Below are positions 34,841-43,640 of a DNA stretch of 43,788 nt, one piece after another (position 1 is the first letter of the stretch; every line of letters starts with the position of its first letter). This stretch comes from Bacteroidales bacterium. Lineage in GTDB: Bacteria; Bacteroidota; Bacteroidia; Bacteroidales; Muribaculaceae. A program made the position numbers and the translations under genes. The notes under the pieces are model-generated. The model did no database searches. It was not told where the DNA came from and worked only from the letters and a program-made list of their open reading frames with translations. The stretch lies in NCBI GenBank assembly GCA_014800845.1, contig JAAVFJ010000049.1, forward strand, positions 66,181 to 109,968, in the 5' to 3' direction.

Positions 34841-35914
34841 TCAGAGATTATTAGCGTTCTCAATATTGTAGTTGATGTCCTCGATAATGCCGTCCATAGA
34901 CTGAGCATCGGGAGCCTGAGCAGCCTTGGCAGCAACCTGAAGTGCCTTGTTGTACATGTCAAGGATTTCAGCCTTCTGCGCAGCAGACACAGTGTCGAGA
35001 GTGCCGAGGTAACGCTTGCCGCAGTCATTCAGATAGTCGGCAGCTTCGCGCAAATAATTGTAGTTATTGCTTACCTCGCTCATCTTCAGGAAGTCCTGGG
35101 CGGCAGTCTTGTAGTCGTGGCGGGTGAAGTGAATCAGGCCACGGAGGCGGTAGAAGTTATCGTGATTGGGATCAGTAGCAATAGCCTTATCAATCAGAGC
35201 CATAGCACCTTCGTAATCATTGTCGTCGATGAAGCCCTGCAGGTAGTTGTTGAAGATGTAATCGTTTTCGTTACCGAAGCGTTTTACTGCTTCGCCTGAT
35301 ACCTCGCGAATCATCTTCTGAGCTTCGGAAGCCTTAGCAGTATCCTGATTTGCAATATTCTGCAGAGAGGCTATCTCGTAAACGAAGCACTGGGGGTCCT
35401 GAATGTTAGCTTTGCGTGCAGCCTCATAAGCTACCTGAGCCGCCTCGAAATCTGTGCCGAACGCGCAGTTGCCGGCGTTGTAGAAATCTACTGCATAAAT
35501 GCTGTCGACCGCTCCTGACTGGGCTGCCATAGAGCCACTGAGCATGAATGCCTGATAGGCTTCGGGATACTTCATGCCGGCATTAAAAAGCACACCACCT
35601 GCGCGTGCGAAATCGCCACCGGCTGCGTGAAGAGCTACACTCTTCATGATTTTATCGGTGTATTTAGGCTTAACCTGACCCTTTTCGTTAGGCTTCTGGT
35701 CGAGCTCCATCACCTGCTGATAGAGATCCATAGCCTCGAGAAGACCCTTTGCAGCCTCGGGAGTGAGGGTAGCGTTGGGGTTCATGGGTGAGGGTATACC
35801 TTTCTTAAAGGTATCGTCGAGCTTTTTAGCCTGATCAAAGAGAGTTTTTGCATCCTGGGCTCCGGCTGTGAGCACGGCCACCAGAGCAAGCGCTAATACG
35901 AATATCTTCTTCAT
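34841..35914 (-). CDS. Exported tetratricopeptide repeat protein
   Basis: 357 residues with a clear signal peptide (LALALVAVLTAGAQ, cleavage near 19-20). The mature part is helical with TPR-like units: AKGLLEAMDLYQQVMELD, ARAGGVLFNAGMKYPEAYQAFML, DYEGAMALIDKAIATDPNHDNFYRLRGL and DYKTAAQDFLKMSEV. Probably a periplasmic scaffold; no catalytic residues. It follows gyrA by 45 bases on the same strand, an arrangement I recall from Bacteroides, and ends at a two-way terminator. A second protein at 42388-43596 shows the same layout and matching phrases, so the two look paralogous. Confidence 0.85.
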   Translation of the reverse strand: MKKIFVLALALVAVLTAGAQDAKTLFDQAKKLDDTFKKGIPSPMNPNATLTPEAAKGLLEAMDLYQQVMELDQKPNEKGQVKPKYTDKIMKSVALHAAGGDFARAGGVLFNAGMKYPEAYQAFMLSGSMAAQSGAVDSIYAVDFYNAGNCAFGTDFEAAQVAYEAARKANIQDPQCFVYEIASLQNIANQDTAKASEAQKMIREVSGEAVKRFGNENDYIFNNYLQGFIDDNDYEGAMALIDKAIATDPNHDNFYRLRGLIHFTRHDYKTAAQDFLKMSEVSNNYNYLREAADYLNDCGKRYLGTLDTVSAAQKAEILDMYNKALQVAAKAAQAPDAQSMDGIIEDINYNIENANNL

Positions 35915-35959
35915 AGCTGAGTTAATTTATGATATTTATCTTATTTATGGTTAACTGTA

Positions 35960-38458
35960 TTATCCTTGTTCCTGTACTCCCTCTTCACCGGCTTCCGTTT
36001 CTGCCTCCTCCTCAGGGTCAGAGTCAACTTTGCAGACAGAGGCAATTGAGTCACCACGCTTTGTGAGGTCTATGAGTTTCACGCCCTGAGTGGCACGGCC
36101 CATAGTACGGATAGAAGCGAGTGGCAGACGCAGGGTAATGCCGCTTCGGTTGATGATTACAAGGTCATTTTCATCGGTTACGGCCTTGATGGCTACGAGT
36201 TCACCGGTCTTTTCTGTCACGGCGATGGTCTTCACACCTTTGCCGCCACGGTTGGTGATGCGGTAATCATCCAGGGCTGAGCGCTTGCCATAGCCGTTGG
36301 CCGACACTACCATCACATCCTGGTCGGAGCCCTCCTTCATGGTAATCATGCCTACCACTTCGTCGCCGGGTTCGCCGAGAGTCATGCCGCGTACACCGGT
36401 TGACATACGCCCCATTTCGCGCACACGGCTCTCGTGGAAGCGGATAGCCTTACCTTCGCGGTCAGCCATGATAACTTCGGAATTACCATCGGTCAGGCAC
36501 ACGTCAATTACGCGGTCATCTTCGCGGATGATGATTGCGTTCACACCTATCTTACGGGGATTGGCGTAGGCGCGCAGAGGTGTCTTCTTGATGATACCGT
36601 TCTTGGTGCAGAATATAAGGTTGTGGGAAGAGGTGTAAGCCTCATCGTTGAGGTGCTTGATGCGGATAAATGCGTTGACAGCATCGTCAGCCTCTATATT
36701 AAGCATATTCTGTATAGCACGCCCCTTGCTGTTCTTGGCACCCTCGGGAATTTCGTAGACCTTCAGCCAGTAGCAACGCCCCTTCTGCGTGAAAAAGAGC
36801 ATGTGGTTGTGGTTAGTGGCCGGATAGATGTATTCTATGAAGTCTTTGTCGCGGGTGTTGCTTCCCTTGGCTCCGACGCCGCCTCGCGCCTGAGCGCGGA
36901 ACTCAGCCAGCGGAGTGCGCTTGATGTAGCCGAGGTGAGAGATTGTGATAATCATCTCATCGTCGGGATAGAAGTCTTCAGCATTGAAATCGCCGGAGAA
37001 GGGGTTGATTATAGTGCGTCGTTCATCGCCATAGCGTTCGCGCACCTCTTCAAGCTCCTTCTTCATCACCTCGCGACACACCTCGTCGTTGCTCAGGATT
37101 TCGTTCAGTCGGGCTATGAGAGCCATCAGCTCATCATATTCAGCACGCAACTTGTCGATTTCCAGACCGGTGAGCTGACGCAGGCGCATCTCCACAATCG
37201 CGCGGGTCTGCACGTCGTCGAGCTCGAAGCGCTCGCTCAGTCGTGCGCGGGCCTCGTCAGTGGTCTGCGATGAGCGGATTATGTGGATCACCTCGTCAAT
37301 ATTGTCGCAAGCTATCATCAAGCCCTTCACGATGTGTGCACGCTCTTCGGCCTTACGGAGCTCATAGCGTGTGCGGCGGATTACTACTTCATGGCGGTGG
37401 TCAATAAAGGCCTCGAGCAACTGCTTGAGGTTCAGTGTCTTCGGACGACCGTTTACGAGCGCTACGTTGTTGACAGAGAACGAGGTCTGCAGCTGCGTCA
37501 TCTTGTAGAGCTTGTTGAGCACTACCGAAGCGTTGGCGTCGCGCTTCACGTCGATGGTGATTTCAATCTTGCCGCGGGCAGAGGTGTCGGTTATGTCGGC
37601 TATGCCATCGATTTTCTTCTCCACAACGAGGTCGGCTATAGCAGCTACCAGGTCTTTCTTTACAACGCCGTAAGGTATCTCGGAGATTACTATCTTGTCT
37701 TGGTTGCCGTCGCTCTCAATCTCAGCCTTAGCTCGGAGGATAATGCGGCCGCGACCTGTCTCGTAAGCATCCTTCACACCCTGCAGGCCGAATATCTCGC
37801 CACCTGTGGGGAAGTCGGGAGCCTTCACATATTGCATGAGGTCCTCAATGGTGAGGTCGCGGTTGTCGATGAGCGCGATTGCGCCGTCCAGACACTCGGT
37901 GAGGTTGTGAGGGGGCATGTTGGTGGCCATACCCACAGCGATACCGCTTGCGCCGTTCACGAGCAGGTTAGGTATGCGGGTGGGGAGCACAGCAGGCTCA
38001 CTCAGAGTATTATCGAAGTTGGGGACAAAATCAACAGTATCGGCATCAAGGTCGCGGAGCATCTCTTCACCCATGCGCTCGAGTTTCACCTCAGTATAAC
38101 GCATGGCTGCCGGGGAGTCGCCGTCGATAGAGCCGAAGTTACCCTGTCCGAACACGAGCGGATAACGCAAGCTCCAGTCCTGGGCCATACGCACCATTGT
38201 AAGGTATATGGATGAGTCGCCGTGGGGGTGATACTTACCCATAACCTCACCTACGATACGCGCACTCTTCTTGGTGTCACCGCTGAAGTGGTTGCCCAGC
38301 ACATCCATACCGAAGAGGACACGGCGATGCACGGGTTTGAATCCGTCGCGCACATCGGGGAGCGCACGTGAGACAATCACCGACATTGAATAGTCAATGT
38401 AGGCTGTCTTCATTTCGCTCTCGATATTCACGGGAATGATTCTGTCTTCCTGTTGCAT
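35960..38458 (-). CDS. gyrA: DNA gyrase subunit A
   Basis: 832 residues. With GyrB it introduces negative supercoils by passing one duplex through a double-strand break. The breakage-reunion domain has the catalytic Tyr121 in AAMRYTE. In the quinolone region the order is GDSSIYL: Ser82 is kept, but Leu86 stands where E. coli has Asp87 and B. fragilis has Glu86. Phe103 replaces the usual Asp in LVDGQGNFGS. The C-terminal beta-pinwheel starts near residue 500; its first blade has ARGGVGAKG in place of the proteobacterial GyrA box, and the tail is acidic (DPEEEAETEAGEE). ParC is the alternative, but length, acidic tail and the clpC/TPR context support gyrA. Divergent from clpC. Confidence 0.93.
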   Translation of the reverse strand: MQQEDRIIPVNIESEMKTAYIDYSMSVIVSRALPDVRDGFKPVHRRVLFGMDVLGNHFSGDTKKSARIVGEVMGKYHPHGDSSIYLTMVRMAQDWSLRYPLVFGQGNFGSIDGDSPAAMRYTEVKLERMGEEMLRDLDADTVDFVPNFDNTLSEPAVLPTRIPNLLVNGASGIAVGMATNMPPHNLTECLDGAIALIDNRDLTIEDLMQYVKAPDFPTGGEIFGLQGVKDAYETGRGRIILRAKAEIESDGNQDKIVISEIPYGVVKKDLVAAIADLVVEKKIDGIADITDTSARGKIEITIDVKRDANASVVLNKLYKMTQLQTSFSVNNVALVNGRPKTLNLKQLLEAFIDHRHEVVIRRTRYELRKAEERAHIVKGLMIACDNIDEVIHIIRSSQTTDEARARLSERFELDDVQTRAIVEMRLRQLTGLEIDKLRAEYDELMALIARLNEILSNDEVCREVMKKELEEVRERYGDERRTIINPFSGDFNAEDFYPDDEMIITISHLGYIKRTPLAEFRAQARGGVGAKGSNTRDKDFIEYIYPATNHNHMLFFTQKGRCYWLKVYEIPEGAKNSKGRAIQNMLNIEADDAVNAFIRIKHLNDEAYTSSHNLIFCTKNGIIKKTPLRAYANPRKIGVNAIIIREDDRVIDVCLTDGNSEVIMADREGKAIRFHESRVREMGRMSTGVRGMTLGEPGDEVVGMITMKEGSDQDVMVVSANGYGKRSALDDYRITNRGGKGVKTIAVTEKTGELVAIKAVTDENDLVIINRSGITLRLPLASIRTMGRATQGVKLIDLTKRGDSIASVCKVDSDPEEEAETEAGEEGVQEQG

Positions 38459-38550
38459 TTTATCTTAATTCTTTTCCTTTTACTTTACTTGTCAGTATTG
38501 ACTTCTACGCGAATAGGGCGGCCCCACGGCCTACCCTGCGTAATTAAGCA

Positions 38551-38558
38551 CAAAATTA
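38551..38558 (-). promoter_or_regulatory. Candidate -7 box for gyrA
   Basis: The minus strand reads TAATTTTG, 92 bases before the gyrA start. A TTTG upstream lies only 12 bases away, too close for a -33 box. Confidence 0.3.
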
Positions 38559-38700
38559 CTAAAAATTTCTCAAACATTACGCCTCTTTCCTTGTTTTTTT
38601 AATATGAGCAGCATGATGATGCACTCTATTCGTTAACTCTACTACACTATTATTAACTCCGCTTTAGTAATTTTGGACATTAACTTTACGTTTTTAAAAC

Positions 38701-38716
38701 TGGCACGGATTTTGTA
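38701..38716 (+). promoter_or_regulatory. Sigma-54-like -24/-12 sequence upstream of clpC
   Basis: The stretch reads TGGCACGGATTTTGTA. Against the sigma-54 consensus TGGCACG-N4-TTGC it matches every fixed base and the spacing, except the final C, which is T. The preceding base is C, also as in the consensus. Transcription would start near 38727, about 80 bases before clpC. A chance match is possible. Confidence 0.35.
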
Positions 38717-38805
38717 AAGTCCCCGCCAACGTAATTTTCAAGGAGCTGCGTTTCTACTGCGCTTGCTCTGATTCACTTCTTAGAAATCAACTCAAACAGA
38801 CAACT

Positions 38806-41367
38806 ATGGCAAACGACTCTTATAAGAAATTTGGCAAAATGCTGTCGCTCGGTGGCGATGAAGCTCAGAAGACGGGCTCATCTGTCATCACTTGCGAGCA
38901 TCTGGCCCTTTCGGTGTTCCGCGCCTCAAGCGGCACCGCTGTGAAGATTTTGCGTCATCTGGAAGTTCCCGTCGACTCTATAGCTGAAGAAATGGAAGAG
39001 CATCTGATGCTTCATAAGGCTGACAGCCAGGAGGTTGCCACCGTCATAAACTCTGACCGCGACTATCAGCTGTCTTACTCCGCCGTGCGCTACCTGCGTC
39101 TCGGCCTGCTTGAAGCCCGCAAGCTTTCGGCTCCCATGCTTATGCCCGAACACCTGCTGCTCGCCCTGATGCACGATGCCGACGGGCTTGACTCCGAGCT
39201 GCTGCAGCGCATCAAGAGCGAATACCTCAACTTCGACATTCAGATCGCCAACGCCCCCCTACCGGAGTCACCCAAAGCGGGTTCCGACTTTACCGGCAGC
39301 GAGGATGATGACGAGGATGAAGCTCCCCGCAGCTCTTCGAAAGTGAACCAATCGTCCGGCAAAGGCAGCAAAGCGAAGAGCTCTGACACCCCGGCGCTTG
39401 ACAAGTTCGGCTTCGACATGACGCGCGCCGCCCGCGATGGCAGACTGGACCCCGTGGTGGGCCGCGACAGTGAAATCGAGCGTCTCGCTCAGATTCTCTC
39501 TCGCCGCAAGAAGAACAATCCGGTGCTCATAGGTGAACCCGGCGTGGGCAAAAGCGCTATCGTGGAGGGGCTGGCCCTGAGAATCGTGCAGCGCAAGGTC
39601 AGCCGCCTGCTCTTCAATAAGCGCGTTATCTCGCTCGACCTCACCGGCATGGTTGCGGGCACTAAGTATCGCGGCCAGTTTGAAGAACGCATCAAGGCGG
39701 TGCTCGATGAGCTTTCCAAGAACCCCGATGTGATTCTCTTCATCGATGAGATTCATAATATAGTAGGTGCCGGCGGCGCTCCCGGCAGTATGGATGCGGC
39801 CAACATACTCAAGCCCGCTCTTGCCCGCGGCGAGCTGCAGTGCATAGGCGCCACTACTCTTGATGAATACCGCCAGAACATAGAGAAGGATGGCGCTCTC
39901 GAGCGTCGCTTCCAGAAGGTGATGGTGGAGCCTACCTCTGCCGATGAGACCCTCGCTATCCTCCAGCAGGTGAAGGATAAGTATGAGGCTCACCACAATG
40001 TGGCTTACACTCCTGAGGCCATCAAGGCTTGTGTCACTCTGACTGAGCGATACGTCTCTGACCGCAACTTCCCCGACAAGGCGCTCGACGCGCTCGATGA
40101 GGCCGGCAGCCGCGCGCACATCACTAATATAGTGGTGCCCGAAACCATTGAGAAACTGGAGCAGGAGCTCGACGCCGCCTCTACACGCAAGCTCGAAGCG
40201 GCTAAGGCTCAGGACTTTGAGCAGGCTGCCAAGCTGCGCGATGAGGAGACTCGCCTGCGCGATGCTCTGGACAGCGCCAAGAAGCAGTGGGAAGACAGCC
40301 TCGACTCGCAGCGTCAGACTGTGGACGACGAGCAGGTGGCCGAAGTTGTAGCGATGATGACCGGTGTGCCCACCAAGCGCATAGCTCAGGCCGAAGGCAC
40401 ACGCCTGCTGAAGATGGGCGACTCGCTGAAGGGCGCCGTGATTGGTCAGGATGATGCAATTGCCAAAACCGTAAAGGCCATTCAGCGCAACAGAATAGGC
40501 CTGAAAGACCCCAACAAGCCCATAGGCGTATTCATGTTCCTCGGCCCCACAGGCGTAGGTAAGACCCATCTGGCCAAGAAGTTGGCGGAATATCTCTTTG
40601 ACTCTTCCGATGCTCTGATTCGCATGGACATGAGCGAATACATGGAGAAATTCACTGTGTCGCGTCTGGTCGGAGCTCCTCCGGGCTACGTAGGTTACGA
40701 GGAGGGTGGTCAGCTCACCGAAAAGGTACGCCGTCACCCCTACTCCGTGGTGCTCCTTGATGAAATAGAAAAGGCTCACCCCGATGTGTTCAATCTGCTT
40801 CTGCAGGTGATGGACGAGGGTCGCCTCACCGACTCGCTCGGACGCCGCATTGACTTCAAGAACACCATAATAATCATGACCTCAAACGTAGGCTCTCGCC
40901 AGCTGAAGGAGTTCGGCTCCGGTGTGGGCTTCCGCAGTCAGGCCGCCACTCAGGCCGAGAATGACGAGGTGATAAGCAAGGCGCTCAACCGTGCATTCTC
41001 ACCCGAGTTCCTCAACCGTGTAGACAATGTGATTATGTTCTCACAACTGTCTCGCGAGGCCATCGGCCAAATCATAGACATAGAGCTGGCCGGATTCACC
41101 CGTCGCATCGAGAAGCTCGGCTTTAAACTGGAGCTCTCCCCTGAGGCTAAAGACTTCCTGGCCGACAAGGGCTATGACCGCCAATTCGGCGCCCGTCCGC
41201 TTAAGCGAGCCATTCAGAAATATCTTGAAGATGACCTGGCCGAGCTGCTGCTCACCCGCACTGTGGGCGTAGCCAAGGAGGGCGAGGAGACCGAAGCCCC
41301 GCAGGCTGTGATCAAAGCCACTCACACGGAGGGCGATGACCACCTGACACTGAGCATAGAGGAGTAA
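38806..41367 (+). CDS. clpC: ATP-dependent Clp protease ATP-binding subunit ClpC
   Basis: Hsp100/Clp unfoldase of 853 residues that feeds substrates to ClpP in the cytosol. It has a Clp N-domain (about 1-145), an acidic/serine linker (about 155-195, [12 protein letters not shown]), a first AAA+ module with Walker A GEPGVGKS at 243-250 and [17 protein letters not shown], a UVR-type helical hairpin ([20 protein letters not shown], about 465-485), and a second AAA+ module with Walker A GPTGVGKT at 580-587 and [27 protein letters not shown]. The UVR hairpin in place of the long ClpB middle domain makes it ClpC. Divergent from gyrA; a long hairpin follows 18 bases after the stop. Confidence 0.93.
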   Translation: MANDSYKKFGKMLSLGGDEAQKTGSSVITCEHLALSVFRASSGTAVKILRHLEVPVDSIAEEMEEHLMLHKADSQEVATVINSDRDYQLSYSAVRYLRLGLLEARKLSAPMLMPEHLLLALMHDADGLDSELLQRIKSEYLNFDIQIANAPLPESPKAGSDFTGSEDDDEDEAPRSSSKVNQSSGKGSKAKSSDTPALDKFGFDMTRAARDGRLDPVVGRDSEIERLAQILSRRKKNNPVLIGEPGVGKSAIVEGLALRIVQRKVSRLLFNKRVISLDLTGMVAGTKYRGQFEERIKAVLDELSKNPDVILFIDEIHNIVGAGGAPGSMDAANILKPALARGELQCIGATTLDEYRQNIEKDGALERRFQKVMVEPTSADETLAILQQVKDKYEAHHNVAYTPEAIKACVTLTERYVSDRNFPDKALDALDEAGSRAHITNIVVPETIEKLEQELDAASTRKLEAAKAQDFEQAAKLRDEETRLRDALDSAKKQWEDSLDSQRQTVDDEQVAEVVAMMTGVPTKRIAQAEGTRLLKMGDSLKGAVIGQDDAIAKTVKAIQRNRIGLKDPNKPIGVFMFLGPTGVGKTHLAKKLAEYLFDSSDALIRMDMSEYMEKFTVSRLVGAPPGYVGYEEGGQLTEKVRRHPYSVVLLDEIEKAHPDVFNLLLQVMDEGRLTDSLGRRIDFKNTIIIMTSNVGSRQLKEFGSGVGFRSQAATQAENDEVISKALNRAFSPEFLNRVDNVIMFSQLSREAIGQIIDIELAGFTRRIEKLGFKLELSPEAKDFLADKGYDRQFGARPLKRAIQKYLEDDLAELLLTRTVGVAKEGEETEAPQAVIKATHTEGDDHLTLSIEE

Positions 41368-41384
41368 CTCTCTCATTTATAGAG

Positions 41385-41446
41385 CAATACCACCCCGCAT
41401 TTGTAGTTAATATTCAATTGATTACAAAACCCGCAGGGTGGTATTG
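41385..41446. repeat. Long two-part hairpin after clpC
   Basis: An 11-bp perfect outer stem (41385-41395 with 41436-41446), one mismatch and 2 more pairs, then an inner 12-bp stem with two G-U pairs (41400-41411 with 41417-41428). It starts 17 bases after clpC. There is no U-tract on the plus strand, but a perfect 12-base palindrome follows at 41448-41459. It may still end clpC transcription. Confidence 0.6.
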
Positions 41447-41600
41447 TCGTATATATACGCCGCAGAGCCCCGCCCGGATTTCCCCGCGAAAAAGAATCAT
41501 TAAAAAATAGTTACAAAACTTATTTACACCCTTAACCTTTGAGTTACAATCACTTTCGCGCCCCTCCGCTACGAGAAAGGATTTTACGACCACTCCCCCA

Positions 41601-41632
41601 CTTGCACAACCCGAAAAATCTCCCTAACTTTG
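41601..41632 (+). promoter_or_regulatory. Promoter of the HU-domain protein gene
   Basis: CTTG (41601-41604, one mismatch to TTTG), a 20-base spacer and TAACTTTG (41625-41632). Transcription should start near 41639, so the start codon must lie downstream of this, which favours GTG at 41657. Confidence 0.5.
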
Positions 41633-41656
41633 CATCGTAAAAACCAAGTTTCTGAA

Positions 41657-42328
41657 GTGATAGATCTCAGCTTACATATCGAATACCTCCTGCGCTACCA
41701 CGACTGCGTGATTCTACCGGGCATTGGTGCGTTTCTGCAGATGCGCAAGGAAGCCGCAATGAATCCGGTGACAGGTGAGCTGACTCCCTCAACTTCTCAG
41801 GTGTGCTTCAATCAGTCAATCAGCAACGACGATGCTCTGCTGGCCAATTCCATAAGCCGCAGAGAGGGCATCTCCTTCACCGAGGCCCGCACAGCTCTGG
41901 CCGAGACCACTCGCGACCTGCTCTCATCGCTTGAATCTGACAGAGAGCTCTGCTTTCCGCGCATAGGCACTCTCAGCCTTAACGAAGACGACATTCTTAC
42001 CTTCCAGCCCGCTGTCTCCTTCCTCTCAGCAGGCGCCGTCAAGTCAATCCTTCCGGCTGACACCCCCGTGGCTGAAGAGACTACCGAGGAGGCATCCAAG
42101 AAATTTTACACCCTGCAGATCTCACGCAAATTCGTGCACAGCGCCATGCGCTACGCCGCCATGCTTGCGTTCATCATCATCAGCTGCGTGACCCTCTCCG
42201 ACCCCGGTGCAGGCCCCCGCAACTCCGGAATACGCACCGACCATGCGTCAGTCATCCCTCTCCCAAGTCATCAGCAAGAGCAAACAGACAGCGTGTCACT
42301 GCCTCAGACAGTCGAAGACCTCAGGTGA
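41657..42328 (+). CDS. CCDC81-like HU-domain membrane protein
   Basis: 223 residues from GTG at 41657; an upstream in-frame TTG at 41630 lies inside the -7 box and cannot be in the mRNA. The N-terminal 125 residues resemble the prokaryotic CCDC81-like HU domains: IDLSLHIEYLLRYHDCVILPGIGAFL, then NDDALLANSISRREGISFTEA and CFPRIGTLSLNEDDILTFQP. A single hydrophobic helix lies at about 157-178 (YAAMLAFIIISCVTL), and the last about 45 residues are polar. Bacteroidales relatives commonly carry a C-terminal SPOR domain after the helix; none is visible here, so this is a short form. Probably a cytosolic HU domain tethered to the inner membrane. The TPR gene follows after 59 bases. Confidence 0.75.
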   Translation: MIDLSLHIEYLLRYHDCVILPGIGAFLQMRKEAAMNPVTGELTPSTSQVCFNQSISNDDALLANSISRREGISFTEARTALAETTRDLLSSLESDRELCFPRIGTLSLNEDDILTFQPAVSFLSAGAVKSILPADTPVAEETTEEASKKFYTLQISRKFVHSAMRYAAMLAFIIISCVTLSDPGAGPRNSGIRTDHASVIPLPSHQQEQTDSVSLPQTVEDLR

Positions 42329-42387
42329 ACTTTCAGACACCTTGAAGCGTTTCTCTTTGTGATACTTGTAAACAAAATAACCCTAAG

Positions 42388-43596
42388 ATGCGCTTTTATC
42401 TGATTCTTCTCCTGCTCGCAACTTTTTCTATATCAGGCGCAAATAACTCCAAAACCGTAAAACAGGCTGAGAAATTGGCCGGTAATTTTTCGCGTCTGGA
42501 CGAAGCGAGAGAAAAAATAAATTCAGCGCTCCACGACTCCCTCTGCCCCCCCGACGCCCGCACCTATTTCGTGGCAGGAAAGATTGAGGAGGGTGCCTTC
42601 CGTCATTATTACAAACAGCTGGCTATCAATCAGGCAGACCCCAACATAGACCGCACTCAGATGGCCGACGCGCTCTTAGCCGCCCGCGATTACTATCTCA
42701 AAGCCCTCCCTCTCGACTCCATTCGCGACAATAAAGGGAACTTGCAGACAAAATATTCCCCCCACATAGCCGAATTTCTTAACAGCATAACCCCCTCGCT
42801 CTACAACGCCGGCGTGGCCTACATGAATAAGAGGATCTATTACCCCCAGGGATACAACGCTTTCCGAGCCTATGCCGAGACACCGCAATACTCCTGGTAT
42901 AAGCCGGCACAGCTTGCCATCACCGATTCCATTCAGGCCTCATCATGGTTCTACGCGGGCGTGATGGCTTACAATGCAGAGCAATACTCCATTGCTGCTC
43001 AATCCTTTGCGCGTGCCCACAAGCTCGGCTATCCCAAAAAAGAGGTGCTCCTCAACGAAATGACCTGCCTGTCGAGAATAGCCTCAACCGATGCACATCT
43101 GACCGACTCGCTCACCCACAGAATTACGGCGCTCGCTGCCGAAGGACACCGCCGGTTCGGGCTCTCCACACCGGTATTTATTAAGAAATATGTAGCCGGA
43201 CTGCTGCTTGAGGAGCGCAACGACTCAGCCATGTCTGTAGTGGAGAACGCGCTGCGCACCGATTCCGTGTCACCACTGCTCCACTCCATGCGCGCCGCCC
43301 TGCTTCGCGACGCCGGCAAACTGCATGAGGCCGCCGACGCCTACCTCATAGCCGCCTCGCTCGAAGGAGCCGACCCGCTGACGCAGCGCGACGCAGCCAA
43401 AACCATAGCACGCTACGGCATAGAAATCATTTCAGAAATAAAAGGCACCGGCAAAAGCGCCCGAGAAAGCCGCAAAAACATAAGAACCAAATACCTGCAA
43501 CCGGCCCTCCACTACGCCGAAAAAGCCAAAGAATCCTTCCCCAACGACCCCGACATAGAAAACACCATCAACACCATCCAATACTACCTCCACTAA
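42388..43596 (+). CDS. Exported TPR protein, apparent paralogue of the gyrA-linked TPR protein
   Basis: 402 residues with a signal peptide (FYLILLLLATFSISGA, cleavage near 18-19). The rest is helical with TPR-like units: ALLAARDYYLKALPLD, AGVAYMNKRIYYPQGYNAFRAY, SIAAQSFARAHKLGYPKKEVLL and AMSVVENALRTDSVSPLLHSMRAALLRDAGKLHEAADAYL. It matches the TPR protein at 34841-35914 in order and wording, for example DNKGNLQTKYSPHI here and NEKGQVKPKYTDKI there, each about the same distance into the protein. It probably sits in the periplasm as a scaffold; no catalytic motif. It follows the HU-domain gene by 59 bases and is likely co-transcribed. Confidence 0.8.
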   Translation: MRFYLILLLLATFSISGANNSKTVKQAEKLAGNFSRLDEAREKINSALHDSLCPPDARTYFVAGKIEEGAFRHYYKQLAINQADPNIDRTQMADALLAARDYYLKALPLDSIRDNKGNLQTKYSPHIAEFLNSITPSLYNAGVAYMNKRIYYPQGYNAFRAYAETPQYSWYKPAQLAITDSIQASSWFYAGVMAYNAEQYSIAAQSFARAHKLGYPKKEVLLNEMTCLSRIASTDAHLTDSLTHRITALAAEGHRRFGLSTPVFIKKYVAGLLLEERNDSAMSVVENALRTDSVSPLLHSMRAALLRDAGKLHEAADAYLIAASLEGADPLTQRDAAKTIARYGIEIISEIKGTGKSARESRKNIRTKYLQPALHYAEKAKESFPNDPDIENTINTIQYYLH

Positions 43597-43601
43597 TTCC
43601 G

Positions 43602-43629
43602 GTTTTAGGTTTTAGGCGTTAGGTTTTAG
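43602..43629. repeat. Four-unit heptamer tandem repeat
   Basis: GTTTTAG, GTTTTAG, GCGTTAG, GTTTTAG in direct succession (43602-43629), starting 5 bases after the TPR stop. Three units are identical and the third differs at two bases. No inverted symmetry, so it is not a terminator. Confidence 0.7.
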
Positions 43630-43640
43630 AATTATTGCCG

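Larger units (their letters stand above)
38459..38805. other. 347-base divergent intergenic region between gyrA and clpC
   Basis: No gene is supported. It holds a minus-strand -7 box for gyrA (38551-38558), a plus-strand TAATTTTG (38668-38675) without a good -33, and a sigma-54-like sequence (38701-38716) ahead of clpC. A TTAACTC direct repeat lies between 38633 and 38660. Confidence 0.6.

Noticed and set aside
36434..38215. Two long plus-strand frames (279 and 310 codons) inside gyrA
   Set aside because: Antisense shadows of a conserved gene; no independent support.
39268..40779. 503-codon minus-strand frame inside clpC
   Set aside because: Antisense to both AAA+ modules of clpC, with no recognisable motif or promoter.
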